A stretch of 64,000 nucleotides of DNA from Burkholderia cenocepacia. Lineage in GTDB: Bacteria; Pseudomonadota; Gammaproteobacteria; Burkholderiales; Burkholderiaceae. Numbering within the stretch: the first letter of the stretch is position 1; each line of letters opens with the position of its first letter. The notes under the pieces were generated by a model, which was not told where the DNA came from, ran no database searches, and saw only the letters and a list, made by a program, of their open reading frames with translations. Both the position numbers and the translations under genes were made by a program. Where the stretch lies: assembly GCF_014211915.1 (NCBI RefSeq), contig NZ_CP060039.1, forward strand, positions 1,550,001-1,614,000. Direction: 5' to 3'. Below, in pieces: positions 38,634 through 48,195 of the stretch.

Positions 38634-38664
38634 TAAAAAAGCGCCGCAGAAGCGGCGCTTTTTC
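38634..38664. terminator. Terminator between cysM and mltB
   Basis: AAAAAAGCGCCGC-AGAA-GCGGCGCTTTTTC, T/A runs on both sides, placed between convergent genes and likely working in both directions. Confidence 0.92.
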
Positions 38665-38680
38665 TTTGGGCGGCCGGTGA

Positions 38681-39898
38681 TTACTGCGGCTGCGCGTCGT
38701 CAGCGGCGGGTTGCAGCGCGCCGCTCGCTTCCATCTGTGCTTTCACGGCTTCGCCGAGCTGGTACACGGTAAGCGCGTAGAAGAAGCTGCGGTTGTAGCG
38801 CGTCAACACATAGAAATTCTTCAGGCCGAGCATGTATTCGGTCGCGCGCCCCGGCGTCGGCAGGTCGACCACCGTCACCGGCGTGCCGGCTTCGGTCGTG
38901 ATGTCGACCGTCGGCTCGTTCAGCGTCATGCCGGCGCGCAGCAGTTGCGACAGCGCCCAGTGCGGTTCGGGCTGGCCGTCGGCGGCGGCCTGTGCGATGC
39001 CCAGGCTGCCCGTGTCCGGCGTGATCTGCCAGACCACCGGTCGATCGGTTTCCCAGCCGTGCTGCTTCAGGTAGTTCGCGACGCTGCCGATCGCATCGAC
39101 AGGACTGCTGCGCAGATCGACGTGGCCCGTGCCGTCGAAGTCGACCGCATATTCGCGGATGCTGCTCGGCAGGAACTGCGGAATCCCGATCGCACCGGTG
39201 TACGAACCGAGCACGGTGGTCGGGTCGAGCTGGTTGTCGCGGGTCCAGACCAGGAAGTCTTCGAGGTTCTTGCGGAAGGTGGCCTGGCGGCTGTCGCGAT
39301 TCGGCGTGTCCGGGTAGTCGAACGTGAGCGTCGTCAGCGCGTCCAGCACGCGGAAATTGCCCATGTAGCGGCCATAGATGGTTTCGACGCCGATGATGCC
39401 GACGATCACCTCGGGCGGCACGCCGAACTGTTCGGACGCGCGCTGCAGCGTCGCCCGGTTCGCCTTCCAGAACTTCACGCCCGCGTTGATGCGGATCGGC
39501 TCGATGAAGCGCGAGCGATAGACGCGCCAGTTTTTGACCGAGGGCGTCGGGGCCGGCCTCACGAGCTTGACGGCCGTCGCCGAGTAGCTGATGCGCGAGA
39601 ACAGCGCATGCAGGCTCGCCGAATCGAAGCCGTTGCGGCTCACCATCTCGTCGATGAACGCATCGACCTTCGCGTTGCTCGCGTAACGCTGTGGAACGAT
39701 TTCCTCTTCGAAGGTCTGGCCTTGCGGCGTCGGCTGCTGCGGCTGGGCCTGGGCGACGAGCGTGCCCGCAGGTTTCGCCGGCTGCGTCTGTGCGACGGCA
39801 GGCGCGGTGCCGAGGGCCGCGGCGATGGCAGCGACGACGAGCGGAGCGCGAACACGGAACAGCGCGGAAAGAAGGGCGGCGGGCTTGCTGGAATTCAT
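38681..39898 (-). CDS. mltB: Lytic murein transglycosylase B
   Basis: 405 residues from ATG 39896-39898. A signal peptide is followed by a Gln/Pro linker. The catalytic domain (about 95-380) has the glutamate in EVIVGIIGVETIYGRYMGNF and the motif YTGAIGIPQFLPSSIREYAV, standard for family 3 lytic transglycosylases (MltB). It cleaves the MurNAc-GlcNAc bond in peptidoglycan, forming anhydro ends. There is no lipobox cysteine after the signal peptide, so it may be soluble in the periplasm rather than a lipoprotein. It is divergent from the HDAC-like gene. Confidence 0.92.
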   Translation of the reverse strand: MNSSKPAALLSALFRVRAPLVVAAIAAALGTAPAVAQTQPAKPAGTLVAQAQPQQPTPQGQTFEEEIVPQRYASNAKVDAFIDEMVSRNGFDSASLHALFSRISYSATAVKLVRPAPTPSVKNWRVYRSRFIEPIRINAGVKFWKANRATLQRASEQFGVPPEVIVGIIGVETIYGRYMGNFRVLDALTTLTFDYPDTPNRDSRQATFRKNLEDFLVWTRDNQLDPTTVLGSYTGAIGIPQFLPSSIREYAVDFDGTGHVDLRSSPVDAIGSVANYLKQHGWETDRPVVWQITPDTGSLGIAQAAADGQPEPHWALSQLLRAGMTLNEPTVDITTEAGTPVTVVDLPTPGRATEYMLGLKNFYVLTRYNRSFFYALTVYQLGEAVKAQMEASGALQPAADDAQPQ

Positions 39899-40067
39899 GT
39901 CGAAGCGGGCGGACAGGGCGATTGTGTTCGGCGCAGTATACCCGACGCATCCGGCGCCCCGGGCCGAAGCCGGCCCCCGTTGTGGTAAGTTAGCGGCGAA
40001 TTCGCGGCAGACGATGGACATCATTGACGGAGACCTGCGGCGCACCGTGCGCCGCGGACGACAGCTT

Positions 40068-40991
40068 ATGGCAACCGCTTTCTACACGCACCCCGACTGC
40101 ATGCTGCACGAGATGGGGGAATGGCATCCGGAATGCCCGGCCCGCCTGTCGGCGATCCAGGATCAACTGATTGCGAGCCGCATCGACGACCTGATCGTGC
40201 ACGAAACCGCGCCATTCGCGAGCGAGGTCGCGCTGGGTCGCGTGCATACGCAGGCGCACATCGACTACATCCGGAGCATGACGCCGGTCGACGGTCACGT
40301 CGAGATCGATCCCGATACGCTGATGAATCGCGACACGTGGCGCGCGGCGCTGCGCGCGGCCGGCGCCGCGATCGCGGCGACCGACGCGGTGATCGAAGGC
40401 CGCTATGCGAATGCGTTCTGCGGCGTCCGTCCACCCGGTCACCATGCGGAACCCGCGCGCGCGATGGGCTTTTGCTTCTTCAACAATGTCGCGATCGCCG
40501 CGCGGCATGCACTCGACGTACACGGCATCGAGCGTGTCGCGATCATCGATTTCGACGTGCACCACGGCAACGGCACCGAGGCGGCGTTCGCGAACGACGA
40601 GCGCGTGCTGATGTGCAGCTTCTTTCAGCATCCGCTGTATCCATTCTCGGGCGTCGATCATCAGGCGCCGAACATGGTCAACCTGTCGATGCCCGCGCGC
40701 AGCAACGGGATGGCGATCCGCGAAGCCGTCGACATGTTCTGGCTGCCGCGCCTCGATGCGTTCAAGCCGCAGATGCTGTTCGTGTCGGCCGGGTTCGATG
40801 CGCATCGCGAGGACGACATCGGCAATCTCGGCCTCGTCGAGGCCGACTTCGAATGGCTGACCGCACAGATCGTCGACGTGGCGCGCCGACATGCGCAGGG
40901 CCGTATCGTCAGCTGCCTCGAGGGCGGCTACAACCTCTCCGCGCTCGGGCGCAGCGTCGTCGCGCACCTGCGCGTGCTGGCCGGGATCTGA
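40068..40991 (+). CDS. Histone deacetylase superfamily hydrolase
   Basis: 307 residues. The zinc deacetylase fold is clear: FCGVRPPGHHAEPARAMGFC (tandem active-site His), AIIDFDVHHGNGTEAAFAND (Zn ligands Asp and His) and FVSAGFDAHREDDIGNLGLV (third ligand Asp). Bacterial members act on acetylpolyamines, acetoin or other acyl amides, not histones. Start ATG 40068 (MATAFYTHPDCMLHEMGEWH) matches family starts. It stands alone; its stop lies inside an imperfect hairpin and is 37 bases from the convergent alpha/beta hydrolase. Exact substrate unknown. Confidence 0.93.
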   Translation: MATAFYTHPDCMLHEMGEWHPECPARLSAIQDQLIASRIDDLIVHETAPFASEVALGRVHTQAHIDYIRSMTPVDGHVEIDPDTLMNRDTWRAALRAAGAAIAATDAVIEGRYANAFCGVRPPGHHAEPARAMGFCFFNNVAIAARHALDVHGIERVAIIDFDVHHGNGTEAAFANDERVLMCSFFQHPLYPFSGVDHQAPNMVNLSMPARSNGMAIREAVDMFWLPRLDAFKPQMLFVSAGFDAHREDDIGNLGLVEADFEWLTAQIVDVARRHAQGRIVSCLEGGYNLSALGRSVVAHLRVLAGI

Positions 40992-41040
40992 TTCCCGGTT
41001 GGCCGGCCCGGGCCGCGACCCGGCGCGCTCAGCGCGCCGG
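40981..41040. repeat. Two stop-codon hairpins in the convergent gap
   Basis: CCGGGA-TCTGAT-TCCCGG (40981-40998) has the HDAC-like stop TGA in its loop. CCGGCGCGC-TCA-GCGCGCCGG (41020-41040) has the hydrolase stop, read on the minus strand, as its whole loop. Neither carries a T run. Confidence 0.7.
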
Positions 41041-41937
41041 CACGCGCGCGTGAATCCACGCGATGAGCGCGTCGATTACGCGGTCGCGTTCGAGATCGTT
41101 CATCGTTTCGTGGAAGCCGCCGTCGTACAGCGTCAGCGTACGGTCGGGCGAGCCGACACGCGCGCCGAACGCGCGGCTGCCGTCGGGTTCGGTGAGCTTG
41201 TCCTCGGTGCCGTGATAGACGAGTACCGGCACGCGCAGCGCGCCGCGGCCGTTTTCGATGCGCGTCATCGCGTCGAGAATCTCCGCGCCGGTGCGTGCGG
41301 GCACCGCGCCGTGATGCACGAGCGGATCGGCGCGATTGGCCGCGACGATGGCTGGATCGCGCGACAGCAGGGCCGCATCGATCCTGATCGCGGGGAAAGT
41401 GGGCCACACACGGCTGATGATGCGGCTGACCGCGAGCATCCAGCGCGGCACGTCGCGCCCGGGTGCCAGCGCCGGACTCGACAGCACGAGGCCCGCCAGC
41501 GCGTGGCCGCGAGCCGGCGCGCGTTCGATCGCGTAGAGCGCCGCGACCGCGCCGCCCATGCTGTGCCCCATCAGGAAGAGCGGCGCCGCGCCGCGCGCGG
41601 CTTCGGCGACCAGCGCATCCGCATCGTTCAGGTAGTCGTCGAAACGCTCGAGCCACACGCGCTTGCCGGGCGACTGGCCATGCCCGCGCAGATCGACCGC
41701 CAGCACGTCGATGCCGGCCGCGTTCAGCCGGCCGGCGAGCGTGGCATAGCGGCCCGCGTGCTCGGCGAGGCCGTGCACCAGCGCGATCGTCGCGCGCGGC
41801 GGTACGGTGCCGTCGCTTGCCGGCCAGCGGTACGACGCCAGTTCGAGCCCGTCCGCGGTACGCAACCGACCCATCCGCGGCGCGGGCGCCGATCCGGCGG
41901 TGGCGGGCACGGCGGCCGGTGTGGTGGTGGCGCTCAT
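41029..41937 (-). CDS. Alpha/beta hydrolase, monoacylglycerol lipase/lysophospholipase-like
   Basis: 302 residues. ATIALVHGLAEHAGRYATLA gives the oxyanion region, VDLRGHGQSPGKRVWLERFD precedes the lid, the nucleophile serine is in LFLMGHSMGGAVAALYAIER, and the acid and His are in VYHGTEDKLTEPDGS and LYDGGFHETMNDLERDRV. This is the serine aminopeptidase S33/PldB-like group that hydrolyses monoglycerides or lysophospholipids. No signal peptide. The Pro/Ala/Thr-rich first 20 residues may be an extended start. It is divergent from metN. Confidence 0.88.
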   Translation of the reverse strand: MSATTTPAAVPATAGSAPAPRMGRLRTADGLELASYRWPASDGTVPPRATIALVHGLAEHAGRYATLAGRLNAAGIDVLAVDLRGHGQSPGKRVWLERFDDYLNDADALVAEAARGAAPLFLMGHSMGGAVAALYAIERAPARGHALAGLVLSSPALAPGRDVPRWMLAVSRIISRVWPTFPAIRIDAALLSRDPAIVAANRADPLVHHGAVPARTGAEILDAMTRIENGRGALRVPVLVYHGTEDKLTEPDGSRAFGARVGSPDRTLTLYDGGFHETMNDLERDRVIDALIAWIHARVPAR

Positions 41938-42052
41938 CTGGCGGGTCTCCTGTTCGTTGGTCTGCGTTTCGCGATCATAGTCGCGCCCTCCCGCGCGGGC
42001 TCAGCAGTGCCCCTCTAATTTCGTCTGGTTATGAAAAGATCGAAATCGATTA

Positions 42053-42082
42053 TTAAGGGGAATGAGGGGTTTGCGGTAAAAT
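42053..42082 (+). promoter_or_regulatory. Putative metNIQ promoter
   Basis: TTAAGG (42053-42058), 18 bases, TAAAAT (42077-42082), about 72 bases before metN. An inverted repeat ATCGA-AA-TCGAT lies just upstream (42039-42050). No methionine riboswitch is recognised by eye. Confidence 0.45.
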
Positions 42083-42153
42083 CGCCGGCTATTCCAGATG
42101 CATCGGCGGCCGACTGGCGGGCCATCTCGCCGGCCGGCCGCCGTTTTGTTTAC

Positions 42154-43188
42154 ATGATCGAATTACGCAATCTCTCGCAGCGTTTCCCCGGCCCGGGCGG
42201 TTGGGTTGAGGCGCTGCACAACGTCAACCTGACGATCCCGCAAGGCGAGGTGTTCGGCATCATCGGCCGAAGCGGCGCCGGCAAGAGCACGCTCGTGCGC
42301 ACCATCAACCTGCTCACGCGGCCGACCGAAGGCAATGTCGTCGTCGGCGGGCGTGATCTGACGCTGCTGTCGGCCGGCGCGCTGCGCGAAGCGCGCCGCG
42401 AGATCGGCATGATCTTCCAGCACTTCAACCTGCTGTCGTCGCGCACGGTGTTCGACAACGTCGCGCTGCCGCTGGAGCTGGCCGGCGCGAGCCGTGCCGA
42501 CATCGAGGCCGCCGTGCTGCCGCTGCTCGACCTGGTCGGGCTGTCCGCGCAGAAGGATCGCTATCCGTCGCAGATCAGCGGCGGGCAGAAGCAGCGCGTC
42601 GGCATCGCCCGCGCGCTGGCGAGCCAGCCGAAGGTGCTGCTGTCGGACGAAGCGACGTCCGCGCTCGATCCCGAAACCACGCGTTCGATTCTCGACCTGC
42701 TGAAACGCATCAATCGCGAGCTCGGCCTGACGATCGTGCTGATCACGCACCAGATGGAAGTGATCAAGCAGGTCTGCGACCGCGTCGCGGTGCTCGACGC
42801 GGGGCGCGTGGTCGAGGAAGGCCGCGTGATCGACGTGTTCCTGCAGCCGCATCACGAAGTGACGCGTGCGCTGATCGGCGACGTGATCGCGCAGGAACTG
42901 CCGCCCGCGCTGAAGGCGCGCGTGGCCGAGCGGTTGAAGACGGGCCGCGGGCATCTGCTGCGGCTCGCGTTCACGGGCTCGGGGGTTGACCAGCCGATCC
43001 TGTCGGAGACGATCCGCCGGTACGAACTCGATTTCAACATCCTGCATGGCCAGATCGACGAGATCCAGGGGCAGGCATTCGGTTCGCTCGCGGTGCTCGC
43101 GGGCGGCGAGCCGGGCAAGGTCGGGCAGGCGCTCGCGTTCCTGCGCGAGCAAGGTGTGGTGGTAGAGGAGCTTTCGTATGTTGAGTGA
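42154..43188 (+). CDS. metN: Methionine ABC transporter ATP-binding protein
   Basis: 344 residues, normal. Walker A is [20 protein letters not shown]; the signature is [20 protein letters not shown]; Walker B is [16 protein letters not shown]; the switch His is in [13 protein letters not shown]. The last 80 or so residues form the NIL/ACT-like domain, which binds methionine and inhibits transport. The start ATG 42154 ([20 protein letters not shown]) matches the family; the ATG 123 bases upstream would add non-family residues. It overlaps metI by 11 bases. Confidence 0.97.
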
Positions 43189-43831
43189 GATGTTCGATAT
43201 GTTCGTGCAGTCGTTCTGGGAGACGCTGATCATGGTCGGCATCTCCGGGGCGGTCGGCGCGCTCGTCGGCCTGCCGCTCGGCGTGCTGCTCTACCTGACC
43301 GATCGCCAGGGCGTGCTGCAGAACCTCGCGGTGAATCGCGTGCTCGGCGGCATCGTGAACGCGGTCCGCTCGACGCCGTTCATCATCCTGCTGGTCGCGG
43401 TGATCCCGTTCACGCGGCTCGTCACCGGTTCGTCGATCGGCACGGCCGCGGCGGTCGTGCCGCTGACGCTCGCGTCCGCGCCGTTCATCGCGCGTCTCGT
43501 CGAAACGGCGCTGCGCGAGGTCGACCGCGGATTGATCGAGGCCGCGCAATCGATGGGCGCGACCACGTCGCAGATCGTCTTCAAGGTGTTGTTGCCCGAA
43601 TCGCTGCCGGGCATCGTCGCGGGCCTGACGATCACGTTCGTGTCGCTGGTCGGCTATTCGGCGATGGCGGGCGCGATCGGCGGCGGCGGGCTTGGCGATC
43701 TCGGTATCCGTTACGGTTACCAGCGCTATCTGCCGGAAGTGATGTGGACGGTCGTCGCGATCCTGATCGTGTTCGTGCAGATCGTGCAATCGTTCGGCGA
43801 CTGGCTGGTGCGCCGGTTGAGCCACAAATAA
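43178..43831 (+). CDS. metI: Methionine ABC transporter permease
   Basis: 217 residues, normal. Five membrane segments in the MetI fold; the cytoplasmic EAA loop reads [20 protein letters not shown], which couples to Met[21 protein letters not shown] and [20 protein letters not shown] are conserved. The start is inside the end of metN, indicating translational coupling; metQ follows by 28 bases. Confidence 0.97.
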
Positions 43832-43859
43832 GACCAACCGATCCGACAGGGGAGAAACG

Positions 43860-44654
43860 ATGCAACGACGCTTCATGCTGAAATTCGCGGCGGCGCTGGG
43901 TGCGGCCGTGCTGTTCGCGGGCGCGCAGGCCCACGCCGAAACCATCAAGGTCGGCGTGACGGGCGGCCCGCACGCGCAGATCATGGAAGTGGTGAAGAAG
44001 GTCGCGTCGAAGGACGGCCTGGAGATTCGCATCGTCGAATTCTCCGATTACGTGCAGCCGAATGCCGCGCTCGCGTCGGGCGACCTCGACGCGAACAGCT
44101 ACCAGCACGATCCGTATCTGCAGGCGCAGGTGAAGGATCGCGGCTACAAGCTGATCAAGGTCGCCGATACCGTCACGTTCCCGATGGGCATCTACTCGAA
44201 GCGCGTGAAGTCGCTGGCCGAACTGAAGCCGGGCGCGCGCATCGCGGTCCCGAACGATCCGACCAACGGCGGCCGCGCGCTGCTGTTGCTGCAGAAGCAG
44301 GGGCTGCTGAAGCTGCGCGCGGATGCGGGGCTGAAAGCGACGCCGCTCGATATCGTCGACAATCCGCGCAAGCTGAAGATCGTCGAACTCGACGCGGCGC
44401 AGATTCCGCGCTCGCTCGGCGACGTCGACGCGGCCGCGATCAATACCAATTACGCGATGGAAGCGGGGTTGAAACCGAAGCAGGACGCGATCGCGATCGA
44501 GGGCCCGAGCGGCCCGTACGCGAACATCCTTGCGATCCGTGAGGGGGACCGGAACAAGCCGTGGGTCGCCAAGCTGATTGCGGCGTATCACTCGGCCGAC
44601 GTGAAGCAGTTCATCGAAGGCAAGTTCGGCGGCGCGGTCATCGCCGCCTGGTAA
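43860..44654 (+). CDS. metQ: Methionine ABC transporter substrate-binding protein
   Basis: 264 residues. Periplasmic NlpA/MetQ receptor that gives methionine to MetNI. The signal peptide (MQRRFMLKFAAALGAAVLFA ending AQAHA-ET) is a signal peptidase I type with no lipobox Cys, unlike E. coli MetQ which is a lipoprotein. ETIKVGVTGGPHAQIMEVVK, SYQHDPYLQAQVKDRGYKL and VPNDPTNGGRALLLLQKQGL are family marks. GGAG precedes the start. A terminator follows. Confidence 0.96.
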   Translation: MQRRFMLKFAAALGAAVLFAGAQAHAETIKVGVTGGPHAQIMEVVKKVASKDGLEIRIVEFSDYVQPNAALASGDLDANSYQHDPYLQAQVKDRGYKLIKVADTVTFPMGIYSKRVKSLAELKPGARIAVPNDPTNGGRALLLLQKQGLLKLRADAGLKATPLDIVDNPRKLKIVELDAAQIPRSLGDVDAAAINTNYAMEAGLKPKQDAIAIEGPSGPYANILAIREGDRNKPWVAKLIAAYHSADVKQFIEGKFGGAVIAAW

Positions 44655-44699
44655 CGGGGCGGAGCACGGGACGCCCGGCGGGATTAGAGTCGATGATCG

Positions 44700-44731
44700 A
44701 AAACCCGGGCTTTGCGTCCGGGTTTTTTCTC
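44700..44731 (+). terminator. Terminator of metNIQ
   Basis: AAAACCCGG-N9-CCGGGTTTTTTCT, strong stem and T run, 45 bases beyond metQ. Confidence 0.92.
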
Positions 44732-44732
44732 T

Positions 44733-44761
44733 TTTAAAATAGAACGACCGTTCGCTATCAT
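44733..44761 (+). promoter_or_regulatory. Putative etfBA promoter with embedded operator
   Basis: TTTAAA (44733-44738), 17 bases, TATCAT (44756-44761). The spacer contains GAACG-AC-CGTTC (44742-44753), a typical TetR-family half-site arrangement. A second -10-like TATAAA lies at 44840-44845 flanked by GAGGCC and GGCCTC. Confidence 0.5.
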
Positions 44762-44883
44762 TGGCGCGTCGCCAAGAAGCGGTATCCTCGACAACCATCA
44801 TGGTTGGGTCCGCCTGGCCGCGCAGTCATGAGGCCTCGCTATAAAATGGCCTCTGGTCGTATTCGTAACTTTGGAGCGTGTGC

Positions 44884-45633
44884 ATGAAAATCCTGGTGCC
44901 AGTGAAAAGAGTGGTCGATTACAACGTGAAGGTCCGCGTGAAGTCGGACAACACGGGCGTCGACATCGCGAACGTGAAGATGTCGATGAACCCGTTCGAC
45001 GAAATCGCGGTGGAAGAAGCGGTGCGCCTCAAGGAAGCAGGCGTCGCGACCGAAGTGATCGCGGTGTCGGTGGGCGTCACGCAAGCGCAGGAAACGCTGC
45101 GCACGGCGCTGGCGATTGGCGCGGATCGCGCGATCCTCGTCGAGTCGAACGACAGCGTCGAGCCGCTGGCCGTCGCGAAGATCCTGAAAGCGCTGGTCGA
45201 CAAGGAACAGCCGCAGCTGGTGATCCTCGGCAAGCAGGCGATCGACGACGATTCGAACCAGACGGGCCAGATGCTGGCTGCGCTGGCAGGTCTGCCGCAA
45301 GCGACGTTCGCGTCGAAGGTGACGGTGGCCGACGGCAAGGCAACGGTCGCACGCGAAGTCGACGGCGGCGCGGAAACGCTGTCGCTGACGCTGCCGGCGG
45401 TCGTGACGACCGACCTGCGCCTGAACGAGCCGCGCTACGTGACGCTGCCGAACATCATGAAGGCAAAGAAGAAGCCGCTGGAAACCGTGAAGCCGGAAGA
45501 CCTCGGTGTGGACGTCGCACCGCGTCTGAAGACGCTGAAGGTGGTCGAGCCGCCGAAGCGCGCAGCCGGCGTGAAGGTGCCGGACGTGAAGACGCTGGTC
45601 GAGAAGCTGAAGACCGAAGCCAAGGTGCTGTAA
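44884..45633 (+). CDS. etfB: Electron transfer flavoprotein subunit beta
   Basis: 249 residues, normal. With EtfA it carries electrons from acyl-CoA dehydrogenases to ETF-quinone oxidoreductase. [20 protein letters not shown] is the family opening, [16 protein letters not shown] and LVIQ-like [20 protein letters not shown] follow (AMP-binding region), and [20 protein letters not shown] precedes the tail that wraps EtfA. The codons show strong bias. etfA starts 17 bases later. Confidence 0.97.
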   Translation: MKILVPVKRVVDYNVKVRVKSDNTGVDIANVKMSMNPFDEIAVEEAVRLKEAGVATEVIAVSVGVTQAQETLRTALAIGADRAILVESNDSVEPLAVAKILKALVDKEQPQLVILGKQAIDDDSNQTGQMLAALAGLPQATFASKVTVADGKATVAREVDGGAETLSLTLPAVVTTDLRLNEPRYVTLPNIMKAKKKPLETVKPEDLGVDVAPRLKTLKVVEPPKRAAGVKVPDVKTLVEKLKTEAKVL

Positions 45634-45649
45634 GAGGGAGCGGAAAGAA

Positions 45650-46585
45650 ATGACGATTCTGGTGATTGCAGAACACGACAACGCGTCGATCAAGGCCGCG
45701 ACGTTGAACACGGTGGCGGCGGCCGCGAAGATTGGCGGCGACATCCACGTGCTGGTCGCGGGCCACAACGCGCAAGCGGCTGCCGACGCGGCAGCGAAGA
45801 TCGCAGGGGTGTCGAAGGTGCTGCTGGCCGACGCGCCGCAGCTGGCCGAAGGCCTGGCGGAAAACGTCGAGGCGACCGCGCTGAACATCGCGAAGGACTA
45901 CTCGCACATCCTCGCGCCGGCCACGGCCTACGGCAAGAACATCGCGCCGCGCATCGCCGCGAAGCTGGACGTCGCGCAGATCTCGGACATCACGGCAGTC
46001 GATTCGGCCGACACGTTCGAGCGCCCGATCTACGCGGGCAACGCGATCGCGACGGTGCAGTCGAGCGACCCGATCAAGGTCATCACGGTGCGTGCGACGG
46101 GTTTCGATTCGGTGGCAGCGGAAGGCGGCAGCGCATCGGTCGACAAGATCGAAGCAGCGGCAGACGCCGGCAAGTCGCAGTTCGTGAGCCGTGAGGTAAC
46201 GAAGCTGGACCGTCCGGAACTGACGTCGGCGAGCATCATCGTGTCGGGCGGCCGCGGTCTGGGCAGCGGTGAAAACTACACGAAGGTGCTGGAGCCGCTG
46301 GCCGACAAGTTGTCGGCAGCGCTCGGCGCATCGCGCGCGGCAGTCGACGCCGGCTACGTGCCGAACGACTACCAGGTCGGCCAGACCGGCAAGATCGTCG
46401 CGCCGCAGCTGTACATCGCGGTCGGCATCTCGGGTGCGATCCAGCATCTGGCCGGCATGAAGGATTCGAAGGTGATCGTCGCGATCAACAAGGATCCGGA
46501 AGCACCGATCTTCAGCGTGGCCGATTACGGCCTCGTCGGCGATCTGTTCTCGCTCGTGCCGGAGCTCGTGACCGAGCTCGGCTGA
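45650..46585 (+). CDS. etfA: Electron transfer flavoprotein subunit alpha
   Basis: 311 residues, normal. The C-terminal FAD domain has [40 protein letters not shown] and [20 protein letters not shown] followed by [20 protein letters not shown], the complete ETF alpha signature. The N-terminal half shares the beta-subunit-like fold. The good ribosome binding site GGAGCGG stands before the ATG. The pair is often next to acyl-CoA dehydrogenases, but here dadA follows instead. Confidence 0.97.
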   Translation: MTILVIAEHDNASIKAATLNTVAAAAKIGGDIHVLVAGHNAQAAADAAAKIAGVSKVLLADAPQLAEGLAENVEATALNIAKDYSHILAPATAYGKNIAPRIAAKLDVAQISDITAVDSADTFERPIYAGNAIATVQSSDPIKVITVRATGFDSVAAEGGSASVDKIEAAADAGKSQFVSREVTKLDRPELTSASIIVSGGRGLGSGENYTKVLEPLADKLSAALGASRAAVDAGYVPNDYQVGQTGKIVAPQLYIAVGISGAIQHLAGMKDSKVIVAINKDPEAPIFSVADYGLVGDLFSLVPELVTELG

Positions 46586-46621
46586 TGCGGCGGGACGCTT
46601 CGGCGGTAAGCATGTAGCACG

Positions 46622-46648
46622 AGGGGCGCGATGAGCGCCCCTTTTTGT
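46622..46648 (+). terminator. Terminator of etfBA
   Basis: AGGGGCGC-GATGA-GCGCCCCTTTTTG, strong stem and T run, 36 bases past etfA. Confidence 0.92.
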
Positions 46649-46841
46649 TGTGTCCTCGCTGAAGAGGTGTGCGCGTCGTTCGCCCGGACGATCCGCGATT
46701 GCCCGGTGCCGAGCGGAACGCATCGTTGTGCACGTACGTCCGTCCGGCAGCGTCGATTCGCTCGACGCGCGACAAGCGTCCTGCACGCGTCGACCGAAGC
46801 CTCGTGCCGAGCGGGCGCTCGCACGCGCAGTGGCCGAAACG

Positions 46842-46867
46842 AAAAAAGCGCCCGAGAGCGCCTTTTT
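46842..46867 (-). terminator. Terminator of dadA
   Basis: On the minus strand AAAAAGGCGC-TCTCGG-GCGCTTTTTT, one bulged base in the stem, with T run, 42 bases past the dadA stop. Confidence 0.8.
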
Positions 46868-46908
46868 CGCTGATGCAACGAGCCCGCATCGCCGCGGGCC
46901 GTTCCGAT

Positions 46909-48195
46909 TTACGCGTAGGCCGGGCGCGTCTGGCCCGGCGCGTCCTTCAGGTAACGATGCACCGACAGGTCGTCGGCCTGGATTGCCGGCTTCTTCCCGG
47001 AGATCAGGTCGGCGAGCAGTTGGCCCGAGCCGCACGACATCGTCCAGCCGAGCGTGCCGTGGCCGGTGTTCAGGAACAGGTTCGACACCGGCGTGCGGCC
47101 GACGATCGGCGTGCCGTCCGGGGTCATCGGGCGCAGGCCCGTCCAGAACGTGGCCTTCGACGTGTCGCCGCCGCCCGGGAAGAGGTCGTTTACGCACATC
47201 TCGAGTGTCTCGCGGCGCGCCGCGCGCAGCGTCTTGTCGAAGCCGACGATTTCCGCCATGCCGCCGACGCGGATGCGCTGGTCGAAGCGCGTGATCGCGA
47301 TCTTGTAGGTCTCGTCGAGCACTGTGGACACGGGCGCGGCCGCTGCGTCGACGATCGGCGCGGTGATCGAATAGCCCTTCAGCGGATAGACGGGGATCTT
47401 CATCAGGTTCGAGATGAAGTTCGTCGAGTACGAGCCGAGCGCGACGACATACGCATCCGCGCGCACCGTCTCGCTGCCGCACTGCACGCCGGCGATCTTG
47501 CCGCCCGCGATCGCGAGCGCATCGATCGGCGTGTTGTAGCGGAACTTGACGCCGAGCGATTCGGCGAGCGCGGCGAGGCGCGTCGTGAACAGCTGGCAAT
47601 CGCCCGTTTCGTCGCCCGGCAGGCGCAGGCCGCCCGTCAGCTTGTGCGAGACGGCGGCGAGCGCCGGTTCGGCATGCTTCAGTTCGGCCGGCGACAGCAG
47701 TTCGAACGGCACGTTCGCTTCCTGCAGCACGGCGATGTCCTTCGCCGCGCCGTCGAGCTGCTGCTGCGTGCGGAACAGTTGCAGCGTGCCGCCCGTGCGG
47801 CCTTCGTACTGGATGCCGGTATCGGCGCGCAGCGCCTGCAGGCAGTCGCGGCTGTATTCGGCGAGACGGACCATCCGGCCCTTGTTGACTGCATAGCGCT
47901 CGGCCGTGCAGTTGCGCAGCATCTGAACCATCCACTGGAGCTGGAAGCGCGTGCCGTCGAGGCGGATCGCGAGCGGCGCATGCTTTTCGAACATCCATTT
48001 GACGGCCTTCAGCGGCACGCCGGGTGCGGCCCACGGCGCCGCATAGCCGGGCGAGATCTGGCCTGCGTTCGCGAAACTGGTCTCCAGCGCCGGGCCGGCT
48101 TCCCGGTCGATCACCGTGACTTCATGGCCGGCGCGCGCGAGGTAATACGCGCTTGCCACGCCCACTACACCGCTGCCCAGAATGACGACTCGCAT
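46909..48195 (-). CDS. dadA: D-amino acid dehydrogenase
   Basis: 428 residues, normal. A membrane-associated flavoenzyme that oxidises D-amino acids (mainly D-alanine) to keto acids, reducing quinone. The FAD fold begins [54 protein letters not shown] is the characteristic DadA block; [20 protein letters not shown] and [20 protein letters not shown] complete it. It is divergent from an Lrp-family gene that likely controls it, as alanine and Lrp control dad in other bacteria. The alanine racemase dadX is not adjacent. Confidence 0.95.
   Translation of the reverse strand: MRVVILGSGVVGVASAYYLARAGHEVTVIDREAGPALETSFANAGQISPGYAAPWAAPGVPLKAVKWMFEKHAPLAIRLDGTRFQLQWMVQMLRNCTAERYAVNKGRMVRLAEYSRDCLQALRADTGIQYEGRTGGTLQLFRTQQQLDGAAKDIAVLQEANVPFELLSPAELKHAEPALAAVSHKLTGGLRLPGDETGDCQLFTTRLAALAESLGVKFRYNTPIDALAIAGGKIAGVQCGSETVRADAYVVALGSYSTNFISNLMKIPVYPLKGYSITAPIVDAAAAPVSTVLDETYKIAITRFDQRIRVGGMAEIVGFDKTLRAARRETLEMCVNDLFPGGGDTSKATFWTGLRPMTPDGTPIVGRTPVSNLFLNTGHGTLGWTMSCGSGQLLADLISGKKPAIQADDLSVHRYLKDAPGQTRPAYA

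Larger units (their letters stand above)
46586..46908. other. Convergent etfA-dadA gap
   Basis: 323 bases. Holds the etfBA terminator (46622-46648) and the dadA terminator (46842-46867). The middle, 46650-46840, has no supported gene or repeat. Confidence 0.6.

Noticed and set aside
41938..42153. Possible SAM or methionine riboswitch before metN
   Set aside because: I could not find the conserved cores of SAM-I, SAM-II or SAM/SAH classes; only a promoter and a short repeat are visible.
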